Made by a program: the position numbers and the translations under genes
Assembly (NCBI GenBank): GCA_934376955.1
Contig: CAKRPJ010000001.1
Coordinates: 1 to 64,000, forward strand
DNA: 64,000 nt
Reading direction: 5' to 3'
Source: CAKRPJ01 sp934376955
GTDB lineage: Bacteria; Bacillota; Clostridia; Lachnospirales; Lachnospiraceae
The notes under the pieces: generated by a model
The model's database searches: none
What the model was told of the DNA's origin: nothing
The model's input: only the letters and a program-made list of their open reading frames with translations
Part shown: piece by piece, positions 8,191 to 16,160 of the stretch
Numbering within the stretch: the stretch's first letter is position 1
Layout: each line of letters begins with the position of its first letter

Positions 8191-9284
8191 TCGAACGCGC
8201 CAAAGACCCCCGTCTGCAAGAACTTTTCGATGCCGGCGTAAATGTATACAGCTTTTCAAAATTAGGCACCATTGAGCAGTGCCAACTCCAGGCGTGGTAC
8301 TCCTACATCAAACATGAAAAAGGAATCGACGGTATTTATTCACGGTTAGGTGGCTCTATGCACGATGTTTTGGAACAGTTGATTCACCAGCAAGCAACCT
8401 GTGATGACCTTCTTCCTGCCCTACATAATGCCCTGGATGAATGTGAAACCCTCGGCCTTACCTTTCCTAAGGATTTTCGCGGCAATGACTCCATCAAAGA
8501 GAAATGGGTCAAGGACATGACTCACTTCTGCCAGAACTTTTACCCGCCTAGGGGCGAGTTCAAAACAGAACAGCTGCTTATCTACCGCGTCAGTCCTACC
8601 CGCGCCATTCAAGGTTACATTGACCTGATGAAATTGGAACCCGATGGCTCTGTGTCGGTTTACGACTGGAAAACGAGCACACGATTCGCCCCATCTACCC
8701 TATTGGAGCATGGTCGCCAGCTCGTGATCTACGCTATGGCATTGGAACAGGCCGGTTATACAGTCAAAAACCTCGCCTGGATCATGCTCAAGTATGTCGA
8801 GATCCGCTACACCTGGTACGCCACATCCCGTTCGCGCAACAAAACCCAGTGTATCCGCATCGTCAACCGCTCCAAAATTTACGATACCATCGCCCCCGCG
8901 GTCGAATCCGCCTGCCGCGATGCCGGTATGGATGAAGCCGAGATTGAATTTGCCATGCTGGATTTCAAAGAGACGAATCTTCTCGGTCCCAAGTTCCCCA
9001 TGTCGGTCGCCCAGCAGTTTATCATCAAACCTTTTGTAGAGCCTTACCCCTATACCCCGGAACTCAAACAGGAAGCTCTTACTTATATCAACAAGGTCGC
9101 CGATATCTATGAGTCCCTGCCCCAGGATGAAACCACTCCCTGGCCTGCCCGTAAGGTCGATAAGGACAGTGCTTTCTTCTGCAATAACCTTTGCAGTTAT
9201 CGCAAAATCTGCCCCGCCATCCGGGATTATAACGCCCAGGCCCTCATCGCAGACCCTCCCAAAACCGAAGCTGATTTGTTTTAA
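8190..9284 (+). CDS. Cas4/RecB-like PD-(D/E)XK nuclease with probable ATC start
   Basis: About 364 residues. The nuclease core is visible as IQGYIDLMK (catalytic Asp), then SVYDWKTST (D-x-K) at about 150-165. One cysteine near residue 30 (EQCQLQAW) and three near 331-341 (FCNNLCSYRKICP) match the split 4Fe-4S ligands of Cas4/AddB nucleases. A GTG at 8181 is in frame but lies inside the SD. ATC 8190 is 8 bases after GAGG and overlaps the primase stop as TAATC, so it is preferred. The protein ends KTEADLF, like a sliding-clamp peptide. Likely a 5' end-processing exonuclease in recombination or replication. Confidence 0.8.
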   Translation: MERAKDPRLQELFDAGVNVYSFSKLGTIEQCQLQAWYSYIKHEKGIDGIYSRLGGSMHDVLEQLIHQQATCDDLLPALHNALDECETLGLTFPKDFRGNDSIKEKWVKDMTHFCQNFYPPRGEFKTEQLLIYRVSPTRAIQGYIDLMKLEPDGSVSVYDWKTSTRFAPSTLLEHGRQLVIYAMALEQAGYTVKNLAWIMLKYVEIRYTWYATSRSRNKTQCIRIVNRSKIYDTIAPAVESACRDAGMDEAEIEFAMLDFKETNLLGPKFPMSVAQQFIIKPFVEPYPYTPELKQEALTYINKVADIYESLPQDETTPWPARKVDKDSAFFCNNLCSYRKICPAIRDYNAQALIADPPKTEADLF

Positions 9285-9298
9285 CCAAGGAGCCGCCC

Positions 9299-9334
9299 AT
9301 GACCACCCGTTCCCCGCCCCCGCAGGGCTTTTGA
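9299..9334 (+). CDS. Candidate 11-residue leader peptide before the polymerase gene
   Basis: ATG 9299 sits 7 bases after AAGGAG and encodes MTTRSPPPQGF followed by TGA. Three consecutive prolines are a classic ribosome-stalling motif relieved by EF-P. The stop is 10 bases before the strong AGGAGG that serves the polymerase gene. It may be a translated leader that tunes polymerase expression. It is too short for any family assignment. Confidence 0.3.
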   Translation: MTTRSPPPQGF

Positions 9335-9359
9335 AATAAATTACAGGAGGTGAATAAAA

Positions 9360-12300
9360 ATTTCCAGTCCAAATTACCTCTGCTATCACCTTCACGATGA
9401 CGAAGGCTCTGTTCTTGATTCCTGCACCAAATATCAGGATTACATTAACATGGCCGTTCAAAGCGGCATGACTGCCCTTGGTTCCTCCAACCACGGTACC
9501 CTGCTAAACTGGACAGCTAAAAAGCAGGCAGCAGAAAAAGCTGGCCTCAAGTACATCTTCGGCGTTGAATGTTATCTTACCGATCGCCTTACCCACCAAT
9601 CTCCCGGAGAAGATAAGCCTCATAAGCTGCGCGATAACTACCACACGGTTCTGATCGCCCGCAACACCAAAGGCGTTATGGAGATCAATAACCTTATCAG
9701 TCTTTCCAATCGGGAAGATCATAAATATTACAAACCTCGTGTCACCTTCGATGAATTCTACAACCTGTCTGATAACGTCATCGCCACCTCCGCCTGCCTT
9801 GCCAGCCCTCTGCATCACTACACTGCGGACGTTGAAGATTTTGACCCCGCCCGTTATGAGCAGCTGATTCAACGCTACGACTTTCTGGAGATTCAATACC
9901 ATAACTGCAAAGAACAGATCGAATTCAACCAGTACCTCTATGAGCTGTCTCAAAAATATCACAAGCCCCTCATCGCGGCCACCGATACCCACAGCTCCAC
10001 CACATATAAAGCCGAGTGTCGCAAAGTTCTCATGGAAGGTAAAGGTATTGAGTTTACTGGCGAAGATGAGTTCGATCTTACCTTCAAAACTTACGAGCAG
10101 CTGGTTGCGGCCTTTGAGCAGCAGGATTCCTTACCGCGTGAAGTCTGGATGCAGGCGATTGAAAACACCAACTGTCTGGCTGACTCCACCAAGGGTTTCA
10201 AGCTCAATACCAAAGCCCGCTACCCCATTTTGACCGGCTCTGTGGAGTCCGATGCTAAAGCCTACATCGAGCGCACCCACACCATGCTGGAAGATAAGAT
10301 CCAAAAGGGCATCATTCCCCAAAATGAAGTCGCTGCCTTCCGCAAAGATATCGAGGAAGAGCTGGCTGTTTTCAAAAAGGTAAACATGCTGGGTTTCATG
10401 CTGTCGATGTCAGACCTTATGATCTGGGCCAAACATGAAAAGAATATCCCCATTGGTCCCAGCCGTGGTTCTGTAGCTGGTTCCCGTGCGGCTTTTGTTA
10501 CAGACATTATCGACGTTGACCCCGTTCGCTGGAACCTCGTCTTCTCCCGCTTCTGTAATGAAAACCGTGTCGAAATTGGCGACGTGGACATTGATACTCC
10601 TGATGCTTACCGCCCCTTGATTTATGACCACATCTTTGAATCCTTTGGCCAACGCAAATGCGCCTATGTACTGGCTCTCGGTACTGTGTCCGACAAAGGT
10701 ACGATTGATGAAATTGGCCGTGCCCTCGCCAAACGCTGGCAGAAAGCCAATCCCACCAGCTCTAAAGAATCTAACCCATGGTCGCTCGATCGTATCGCTC
10801 AAATCAAAGACGAATACGATGCCGATCCCGAAACCTGCAAAGCTAAGTATCCCGATCTCTTCTATTACTTTGATGGCATCAAGGATACAGTTGTTTCACT
10901 TTCTCATCATCCGGCTGGCATTATTATCGCCCCTATTGATCTTTATGACCGTTACAGCGTCTTCCGTGATAAAGACGGCCTGCAAGTTCTTGCGCTGGAT
11001 ATGGACGCCTCTCATGCTGTGGGCCTGGCCAAATACGATATCCTCGGTTTGTCAACAATCGCCCAGCTCGATGAAACCTGTAAGCTCGCTCATATCCCCT
11101 ACCCTCATACCTGGCAGATTAACTTTGATGACCCTGCCGTCTGGGCGGATATGAAAACCAGTCCCTATGGTCTGTTCCAGTTCGTGGAAGATTTCGCCTT
11201 TGAATCCTTAAAAAAATACGATGTCCACAGCATCAAGGATCTCAGCATTGTAACCGCTGCTATCCGCCCTGGTGGAGCATCATATCGGGACAAGCTTTTC
11301 CACCATGAACGCGGCCAGAACCCCTCCAAAGAGATTGATGATCTGTTGGCAGACACCCTCGGCTGGCTGATTTTTCAAGAGCAAACGATCGCCTTTCTGC
11401 AGCAAATCTGCGGTATGTCCGGCGGCGATGCTGACTCTGTTCGTCGTGCTATCGGCCACAAAAACGAAAAAGAAATTGCAGAGGCCCTCCCTCGTATTCT
11501 TGAAGGTTACTGCACTCATGCTTCCAGCTCCCGTTCCCAAGCAGAGCAAGAAGCCAAAGCGTTCCTTCAAATCATACAAGATAGTAGTAGTTACCAGTTC
11601 GGTTTGAACCATGCCTCCGGCTACTCCATCCTTACCTATTACTGTGCCTATTATCGCTATTACTACCCCGTTGAATTCGTTACCGCCCTGCTCAACACCG
11701 CGGATAACCAAAAGAAAATCCTTGCCGGCACAGCTCTGGCAGCACAGCGCGGCATCAAAATCATGCCCATCCGCTTCCGCCACTCACTGGACCAATACAC
11801 CCCGGATGTTGCCAATCGCGCCATCTATAAAGGCATGGCTTCCATCAAATACCTCAACAAGCGCATTGGCCGTGAACTTTATGCTCTGCGGGATAACACT
11901 TACGCTGATTTTATCAGCCTCCTGCAAGATATCAAGCATAAAACCTCGGTCAATTCCCGCCAACTTCAAATCCTGATTGAACTTGATTTTTTCCACGAGT
12001 TCGGCAATCCCAACCAGCTCAAAGCCCAGGTTGAATTGTTCGATAAGTACAGTGATTCCATTCAGCTCTCCAAAGCAACCGTTGACCCGTTCATTGACCA
12101 TGATGCAATGCTCACCTTATGTGAGAAAGAAACTGAAAAGAAATACATCAACGTGGACTGGCTCGGCATTGTCCGTCACTGCGCCAAAGAAACCTCAGAA
12201 ATCATCACTCCGGTCAGCGATATTCTTCAGTACGAGATGGATAATCTTGGCTACCTCCAATACCAAAACCCTTCTCTCGCTTCTACCTACCACTACATTC

Positions 12301-12539
12301 TCTCTATTGACGGCAAATATAAAAACAAGACCATCGCACTGTACCAGCTTGCAACCGGTCAAACCGTCAATTTCAAAATCCGTCCCTCCACTTTGGATCA
12401 AAACCCCATCGCTAAAGGCGATATCATCAAGGTTCTTGGCACCAAGCAGGAGGGCAAGTGGTCCCGCACCGATGCCGGTTGGGTCCAGTCCACAACGGAT
12501 TTCAACACCTTCCTTTATAAATACAGCCATGTACGTTAA
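9360..12539 (+). CDS. dnaE: DNA polymerase III alpha subunit (DnaE type) with probable ATT start
   Basis: About 1059 residues. The N-terminus is a PHP domain (NYLCYHLHDDEGSVLD, then GSSNHGTLL). Polymerase motifs follow: GPSRGSVAGS at about 365, EIGDVDIDTPD at about 404-414 carrying two catalytic aspartates, SHHPAGIIIAP, KYDILGLSTIAQLDE, and the EQTIAFLQQICGMSGGDADSVRRA block. The first ATG (9450) would delete the PHP metal ligands. The frame is open to a stop at 9351, and ATT 9360 lies 9 bases after AGGAGG, so ATT is the only sensible start. This phage therefore encodes its own family C replicase. Confidence 0.9.
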   Translation: MSSPNYLCYHLHDDEGSVLDSCTKYQDYINMAVQSGMTALGSSNHGTLLNWTAKKQAAEKAGLKYIFGVECYLTDRLTHQSPGEDKPHKLRDNYHTVLIARNTKGVMEINNLISLSNREDHKYYKPRVTFDEFYNLSDNVIATSACLASPLHHYTADVEDFDPARYEQLIQRYDFLEIQYHNCKEQIEFNQYLYELSQKYHKPLIAATDTHSSTTYKAECRKVLMEGKGIEFTGEDEFDLTFKTYEQLVAAFEQQDSLPREVWMQAIENTNCLADSTKGFKLNTKARYPILTGSVESDAKAYIERTHTMLEDKIQKGIIPQNEVAAFRKDIEEELAVFKKVNMLGFMLSMSDLMIWAKHEKNIPIGPSRGSVAGSRAAFVTDIIDVDPVRWNLVFSRFCNENRVEIGDVDIDTPDAYRPLIYDHIFESFGQRKCAYVLALGTVSDKGTIDEIGRALAKRWQKANPTSSKESNPWSLDRIAQIKDEYDADPETCKAKYPDLFYYFDGIKDTVVSLSHHPAGIIIAPIDLYDRYSVFRDKDGLQVLALDMDASHAVGLAKYDILGLSTIAQLDETCKLAHIPYPHTWQINFDDPAVWADMKTSPYGLFQFVEDFAFESLKKYDVHSIKDLSIVTAAIRPGGASYRDKLFHHERGQNPSKEIDDLLADTLGWLIFQEQTIAFLQQICGMSGGDADSVRRAIGHKNEKEIAEALPRILEGYCTHASSSRSQAEQEAKAFLQIIQDSSSYQFGLNHASGYSILTYYCAYYRYYYPVEFVTALLNTADNQKKILAGTALAAQRGIKIMPIRFRHSLDQYTPDVANRAIYKGMASIKYLNKRIGRELYALRDNTYADFISLLQDIKHKTSVNSRQLQILIELDFFHEFGNPNQLKAQVELFDKYSDSIQLSKATVDPFIDHDAMLTLCEKETEKKYINVDWLGIVRHCAKETSEIITPVSDILQYEMDNLGYLQYQNPSLASTYHYILSIDGKYKNKTIALYQLATGQTVNFKIRPSTLDQNPIAKGDIIKVLGTKQEGKWSRTDAGWVQSTTDFNTFLYKYSHVR

Positions 12540-12813
12540 TTTTTTTCTGGTTATGGCGGTTCTCAATACTGCCATCAGTGTTATTGCCACTATTTTCGGT
12601 AACGTCACTAAAAGTTCGGTGTCTGGTGATACGCCCATTTTAATTTCCACGTCTTCTTCCCCTCCCAGTTTGAACTCATCTATCCCTTCAACCTCATTCT
12701 CGCCTGGCCGGTGGGGCGGTTCAAAGCCCTCGACCAATGACAATTGGTTTTTATCTCGTGATGACTGGTACAAACTCTTTCTCACAGCCATCGTTTTCAG
12801 CTTGTTCTGGTGA
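12529..12813 (+). CDS. Small membrane protein with two hydrophobic ends
   Basis: 94 residues starting at ATG 12529, overlapping the polymerase stop by 11 bases; ATG 12553 is an alternative. A hydrophobic helix occupies residues about 3-25 and another the last 15 residues. Between them is a Ser/Pro-rich, probably exposed linker with a Trp-rich pre-helix segment (NWFLSRDDWYKLF). Topology suggests a hairpin-like membrane protein. No family recognised. Confidence 0.55.
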   Translation: MYVNFFLVMAVLNTAISVIATIFGNVTKSSVSGDTPILISTSSSPPSLNSSIPSTSFSPGRWGGSKPSTNDNWFLSRDDWYKLFLTAIVFSLFW

Positions 12814-12836
12814 TTCAGATCCTAGGGGGTGATATT

Positions 12837-13355
12837 ATCGAACCAGTCTTTGTCAAATCCGCCCTTGAAACTTTTACTATCCTGATTGATACCCGTGAGC
12901 ACGAAACCTCGGCACTCGCTCAACGCATTCAGCAAATGGGCTGCCCAGTCGAACGGCAAAAGCTCAATTTTGGCGATTATTCTGCCAAGGTCATCTTGCC
13001 CACCGGCGTTCCTTACAGCCTGGAAAATATCGTCGTGATCGAACGGAAGATGTCCAGCGACGAAATCGCAAATTGCTTTACCTCCCAGCGTGCTCGCTTT
13101 ACCCGTGAATTTGAACGTGCCAAAGCAGCCGGTGCCCGTACCTATCTGCTTGTTGAGCGCACTACCTGGGAAATGCTTTACGCCGGTACATACCGCAGCA
13201 AAATGACCCCTGTCGCCATGGTGGCCAGCCTCACAACCTGGCTTGCCCGCTATGACTGCAAGCTTATTTTCTGTGAACCTCAAACCTCCGGCAAGCTCAT
13301 CCATGATATCCTCTACCGCGAAATGAAACAGCACCTGGAGGGGGTTCAGCCATGA
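12837..13355 (+). CDS. ERCC4-type structure-specific nuclease with probable ATC start
   Basis: 172 residues from ATC 12837. The core ILIDTRE (about 14-20), NFGDYSA, VVIERK (about 66-71), and FTREFERAK matches the ERCC4/XPF nuclease fold (GDXnERKX3D), which cuts branched DNA. A GTG at 12810 is in frame and overlaps the previous stop, but has no ribosome site. GGGGGTG ends 7 bases before ATC 12837. The sequence at this start, ATCGAAC, recurs at the helicase and Cas4-like starts. It fits resolution of replication or recombination intermediates. Confidence 0.8.
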   Translation: MEPVFVKSALETFTILIDTREHETSALAQRIQQMGCPVERQKLNFGDYSAKVILPTGVPYSLENIVVIERKMSSDEIANCFTSQRARFTREFERAKAAGARTYLLVERTTWEMLYAGTYRSKMTPVAMVASLTTWLARYDCKLIFCEPQTSGKLIHDILYREMKQHLEGVQP

Positions 13356-13546
13356 TGCAAGCCGTCCTATTTTCCAATTATCCATCCGCCTCTCCCCTGC
13401 TTCGTGCCCACCGCAGCTATCAAGTCATCACCCGCCTTCAAATCGGCTGCTTCGTCCTCGCTGCCGGCCGCCTGGTCTTTCTCCCGGCCGCCCTCCAGGG
13501 CAAAACCTATCTTCTCGTTAAAGGAGTTGATCCACCGCCCCCATGA
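13352..13546 (+). CDS. Small hypothetical protein
   Basis: 64 residues, ATG 13352 overlapping the previous stop as ATGA and preceded by GGAGGGGG. Its own stop overlaps the next start, again as ATGA, so the frame is embedded in a chain of coupled genes, which supports translation. Composition is hydrophobic and basic with one likely membrane-active or beta segment (FVLAAGRLVFLPAAL). No similarity recognised. Confidence 0.5.
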   Translation: MMQAVLFSNYPSASPLLRAHRSYQVITRLQIGCFVLAAGRLVFLPAALQGKTYLLVKGVDPPPP

Positions 13547-13725
13547 ATACTACCCGTGAACTCCACCGCAAAGAGCGTGCCAAGGCAGAGCTTGAATCTA
13601 TCTGCCGCAGTTATGCTTCCAAATGTTCCGCTCTCATCATTACCTATAACATCAATGATCTAACACCCGCCCAGCGTGCAGCGTTCAATGCCCGCCAACC
13701 TTTTCACTCTTACCAAAGCAGGTGA
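13543..13725 (+). CDS. Small basic hypothetical protein
   Basis: 60 residues starting at ATG 13543 behind AAGGAG. It is helical and charged at the N-terminus (RELHRKERAKAELESI), with two cysteines in the middle and a C-terminal LTPAQRAAF segment. It ends 4 bases before the likely ATC start of the next gene. No family recognised. Confidence 0.55.
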   Translation: MNTTRELHRKERAKAELESICRSYASKCSALIITYNINDLTPAQRAAFNARQPFHSYQSR

Positions 13726-13729
13726 TCTT

Positions 13730-14080
13730 ATCAAAAACAAAGCAATCGCAAACGCCGTCAACATCAAGCGCAACGGCAAAGCCATCGCCTGGCTCTATCA
13801 GAACGCCGGCAATATCCTGGATTACAAAGATGGTGATAAAGTCAAGCTCGATCTCACTGCTATCCAAAACGATCCCGATTGGCCTAACCTTCGCCAGGAC
13901 TATAAAGATTTCGTTCTCTCCCATGCGGATACCGTTTTTACCCTGGAGTTTGAACCTCGTTTCCGCAAAAACCACACTCTTGCCTGCCTAAAAGAAGATC
14001 CCACCACCCCTAAGCGCCTGTTCTGGATCGGCCATCTTATCAAGCAGCACGAACCCGAACAGGAGGCCGCCCATGACTGA
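13730..14080 (+). CDS. Hypothetical protein with probable ATC start
   Basis: 116 residues from ATC 13730, 7 bases after AGG of AGCAGGTG. A GTG at 13676 is in frame but lies deep within the preceding gene without a ribosome site. After a basic start (KNKAIANAVNIKRNGKA) there is a compact mixed domain with KDGDKVKLDL and an acidic end. The stop overlaps the next gene by 8 bases. Function unknown. Confidence 0.6.
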   Translation: MKNKAIANAVNIKRNGKAIAWLYQNAGNILDYKDGDKVKLDLTAIQNDPDWPNLRQDYKDFVLSHADTVFTLEFEPRFRKNHTLACLKEDPTTPKRLFWIGHLIKQHEPEQEAAHD

Positions 14081-14309
14081 ACCTATTACCGATGCCATTG
14101 GCCGCGAAATCCATGTCGGCGATACCGTTGCCTATGCGCAGACGGATAAAAACAGCGGCATCAACTGGAACACTTATGTTGTGATCGGTTTTACCCCTTG
14201 CCGCGTCAAAGTTTCTAACCCTACCTACCGCGGTTATGCCTGGGAGAAAGATTATATCCTTCTCTATCCATCCAACTGCATTATCTTACAGGAGGCCGAC
14301 CCCGCATGA
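14073..14309 (+). CDS. Small SH3-like hypothetical protein
   Basis: 78 residues, ATG 14073 with GAGG upstream. Sequence such as GREIHVGDTVAYAQ, followed by YVVIGFTPCRVKV and KDYILLYPSNCIIL, has the pattern of a small beta-barrel that phages use as accessory DNA or RNA-binding folds. It overlaps the preceding gene and the ThyX start (ATGA). No specific function. Confidence 0.6.
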   Translation: MTEPITDAIGREIHVGDTVAYAQTDKNSGINWNTYVVIGFTPCRVKVSNPTYRGYAWEKDYILLYPSNCIILQEADPA

Positions 14310-14926
14310 AAATTATCCCTCAATCCCACGAATGGATCACCCCGCTCAACCGTGATGTCACCATGCAGCGTATCGAGCGCATCGCCCGTACCTGCTATCA
14401 AAGCGAGGATGCCATCAAACCCGGCAGTGATTCCAAAATGGTCGCCATGCTCTGCAAAAATCATCATTACGCTATGATCGAGCACATCAGCCTGACCATT
14501 AAATTCATCACCGACCGCGGCGTTGCCAACGAGATCGTCCGTCATCGTATCGGCTCCTATGCCCAGGAATCTACCCGCTACTGCAATTACAACAAAGATA
14601 AGTTCGGCAATGAAATCACAGTTATTGACCATGGCTATACCGGCAGGAAACGTATTTCCTGGAAAAACTATTGTGGCTTTGCTGAAACAGGCTATCGTGA
14701 CATGTTGAATGCTGGTGCCACCCCGGAAGAAGCCCGCGATGTCCTGCCTCTTTGCCTTAAAACCGAGATCGTCTGTACCTGGAACCTGCGCGAATGGCAC
14801 GAGGTCCTTCGCCTTCGCACCGCCAAGGATGCTCACCCCGCTATCCGCGCCCTCATGATTCCTGTCCTCAAGGAGCTGCAAGCTGTCTACCCTGAAATTT
14901 TCAATGATATCGAGGCGTCCGAATGA
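14306..14926 (+). CDS. thyX: Flavin-dependent thymidylate synthase
   Basis: 206 residues, ATG 14306 behind AGGAGG. It converts dUMP to dTMP using methylene-tetrahydrofolate, NADPH and FAD. The ThyX signature RHRxxSxxxxSxR is present as RHRIGSYAQESTR at residues 79-91. The length is normal for the family. It works with the downstream dUTPase and ribonucleotide reductase to supply dNTPs. Start and stop overlap neighbours by 4 bases, which indicates coupling. Confidence 0.95.
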   Translation: MKIIPQSHEWITPLNRDVTMQRIERIARTCYQSEDAIKPGSDSKMVAMLCKNHHYAMIEHISLTIKFITDRGVANEIVRHRIGSYAQESTRYCNYNKDKFGNEITVIDHGYTGRKRISWKNYCGFAETGYRDMLNAGATPEEARDVLPLCLKTEIVCTWNLREWHEVLRLRTAKDAHPAIRALMIPVLKELQAVYPEIFNDIEASE

Positions 14927-15414
14927 CCCAAGAAGAAATCCGCAAGCTCCTCAAAACCTGCGAGTTACATATCAACCAGGTGGAAAACGATGAAACTGCT
15001 ATTCGTGACTTGTCCGAAGTTGTTCATAAAGTTCTCGCTGATTTCACCCGCGCTGTAAAGCTTAACGCCTGCGCCGTTGCTGCCTGGGCTTTGCACATTC
15101 CCGTCTGGGGGTTCGCCGCATCCAAACTTTGGAACTGGTTTTTAGCCATTGGCCCCATCCCCACCATCGGCATCTTTCATGCAGCCGGCATCGGCCTGGC
15201 TCTTGAATTCATCGTTGATACCACCGGCATCTCCCACAAAATCCCCCTGCAGAATGATGTTCAAAACGTCATTGACGGCAAGTCCAGCTGCTTTGATTCC
15301 TGGTCTTTGCCGGATGGTTTGTGTGTTTTCCTCGGCACTCTTGCCGGTCTCTGCCCGCCCGCGTTGGTCGCCCTTTTTGCCGGCTGGCTAATTAAATTTT
15401 TTATGTATCTATAA
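14923..15414 (+). CDS. Membrane protein of unknown function
   Basis: 163 residues, ATG 14923 overlapping the ThyX stop. The first 45 residues are a charged helix (QEEIRKLLKTCEL...). Two or three hydrophobic segments follow, around residues 45-65, 70-90 and 128-162, with many Trp and Ala. It is probably an inner-membrane protein with a cytoplasmic helical N-terminus. No family recognised; it sits within the nucleotide-metabolism block. Confidence 0.6.
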   Translation: MTQEEIRKLLKTCELHINQVENDETAIRDLSEVVHKVLADFTRAVKLNACAVAAWALHIPVWGFAASKLWNWFLAIGPIPTIGIFHAAGIGLALEFIVDTTGISHKIPLQNDVQNVIDGKSSCFDSWSLPDGLCVFLGTLAGLCPPALVALFAGWLIKFFMYL

Positions 15415-15426
15415 GGAGGTTACTTC

Positions 15427-15873
15427 ATGAATGATGTTCAGCGCTTTGGTCGCATCCAGGTTGAAATGTGTGATACCTTCAAATCCAAAAACGCAGATTA
15501 CGGCAATTCCTTCTCCCAGCTCTATCAGGAGTTTGGCGATAACGGCATCATCACCGCCGCCGTCCAGATCTCCCATAAGTACCACCGCTTCATGAATCTT
15601 ATCAAGGGCACCCCCGCCAAGGTCAACGAATCTCTGCGCGATACTCTGTTGGATCTCGCCAACTACTGCGTCCTCACTGTCATGGAATTGGATAAGGCCA
15701 AGGAGCGCAAATCCGCTTCCGCTTCCGCTTCCGCCGTTACATATCGTACAACTCAGCAGTTAGATTACAGCAAGTATATCTCTGACGACACCATCCTCAC
15801 CTCTCGCAGTGCTTCCGCCGCCACATTGAAGGGAGATACCGAACCATTGTCCGCGCTGCAAGGTGCTGAATAA
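15427..15873 (+). CDS. DUF1599 / nucleotide modification-associated domain protein
   Basis: 148 residues, ATG 15427 behind AAGGAGG. Residues 10-90 contain FKSKNADYGNSF, then HKYHRFMNLIKG and NESLRDTLLDLANY, the characteristic order of DUF1599 (nucleotide modification-associated domain 1). These all-alpha proteins are related to nucleotide-binding MazG-like folds and occur in phages with altered DNA bases. The last 50 residues are Ser/Ala-rich and low in complexity. It lies next to thyX and the ribonucleotide reductase. Confidence 0.75.
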   Translation: MNDVQRFGRIQVEMCDTFKSKNADYGNSFSQLYQEFGDNGIITAAVQISHKYHRFMNLIKGTPAKVNESLRDTLLDLANYCVLTVMELDKAKERKSASASASAVTYRTTQQLDYSKYISDDTILTSRSASAATLKGDTEPLSALQGAE

Positions 15874-15956
15874 GGAAAAGGCGGAGGAACACTTTCGAAA
15901 TATGTAGGCAGTAAGGCGCGTGTCGCCAAAAAATTGTTTATTTACAAGGAGGGTTT

Positions 15957-16160
15957 ATGGAAAATGTAATTCTCTATACCACGCATTGTCCGCGCTGTCT
16001 GATTCTGGCAAACAAACTGCAGGAGAAAGGCATCCACTATACGGAGTTTACCGATGTACAGAAAATGCTTGAAATGGGCATGGATATGATGCCTGTTCTG
16101 CAGGTGGGCGAACAGCAGTATGGGTTCAAAGAAGCAATCAAAATCGTAGGAGGTATGTAA
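15957..16160 (+). CDS. Glutaredoxin/NrdH-like redoxin
   Basis: 67 residues, ATG 15957 behind AAGGAGGG. The active site CPRC is at 11-14, followed by a helix, and a MPVLQVGEQ segment carries the cis-proline expected of thioredoxin folds. It is a short glutaredoxin that could carry electrons to, or protect, the anaerobic ribonucleotide reductase encoded directly after it; the stop is one base from overlapping that start. From here to 18.5 kb codon choice looks less C-ending than in neighbouring genes, which hints at separate acquisition. Confidence 0.8.
   Translation: MENVILYTTHCPRCLILANKLQEKGIHYTEFTDVQKMLEMGMDMMPVLQVGEQQYGFKEAIKIVGGM

Noticed and set aside
15874..15956. Riboswitch before the redoxin/NrdD genes
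   Set aside because: Only 83 bases, no stable conserved fold seen; looks like a simple junction between operon blocks.
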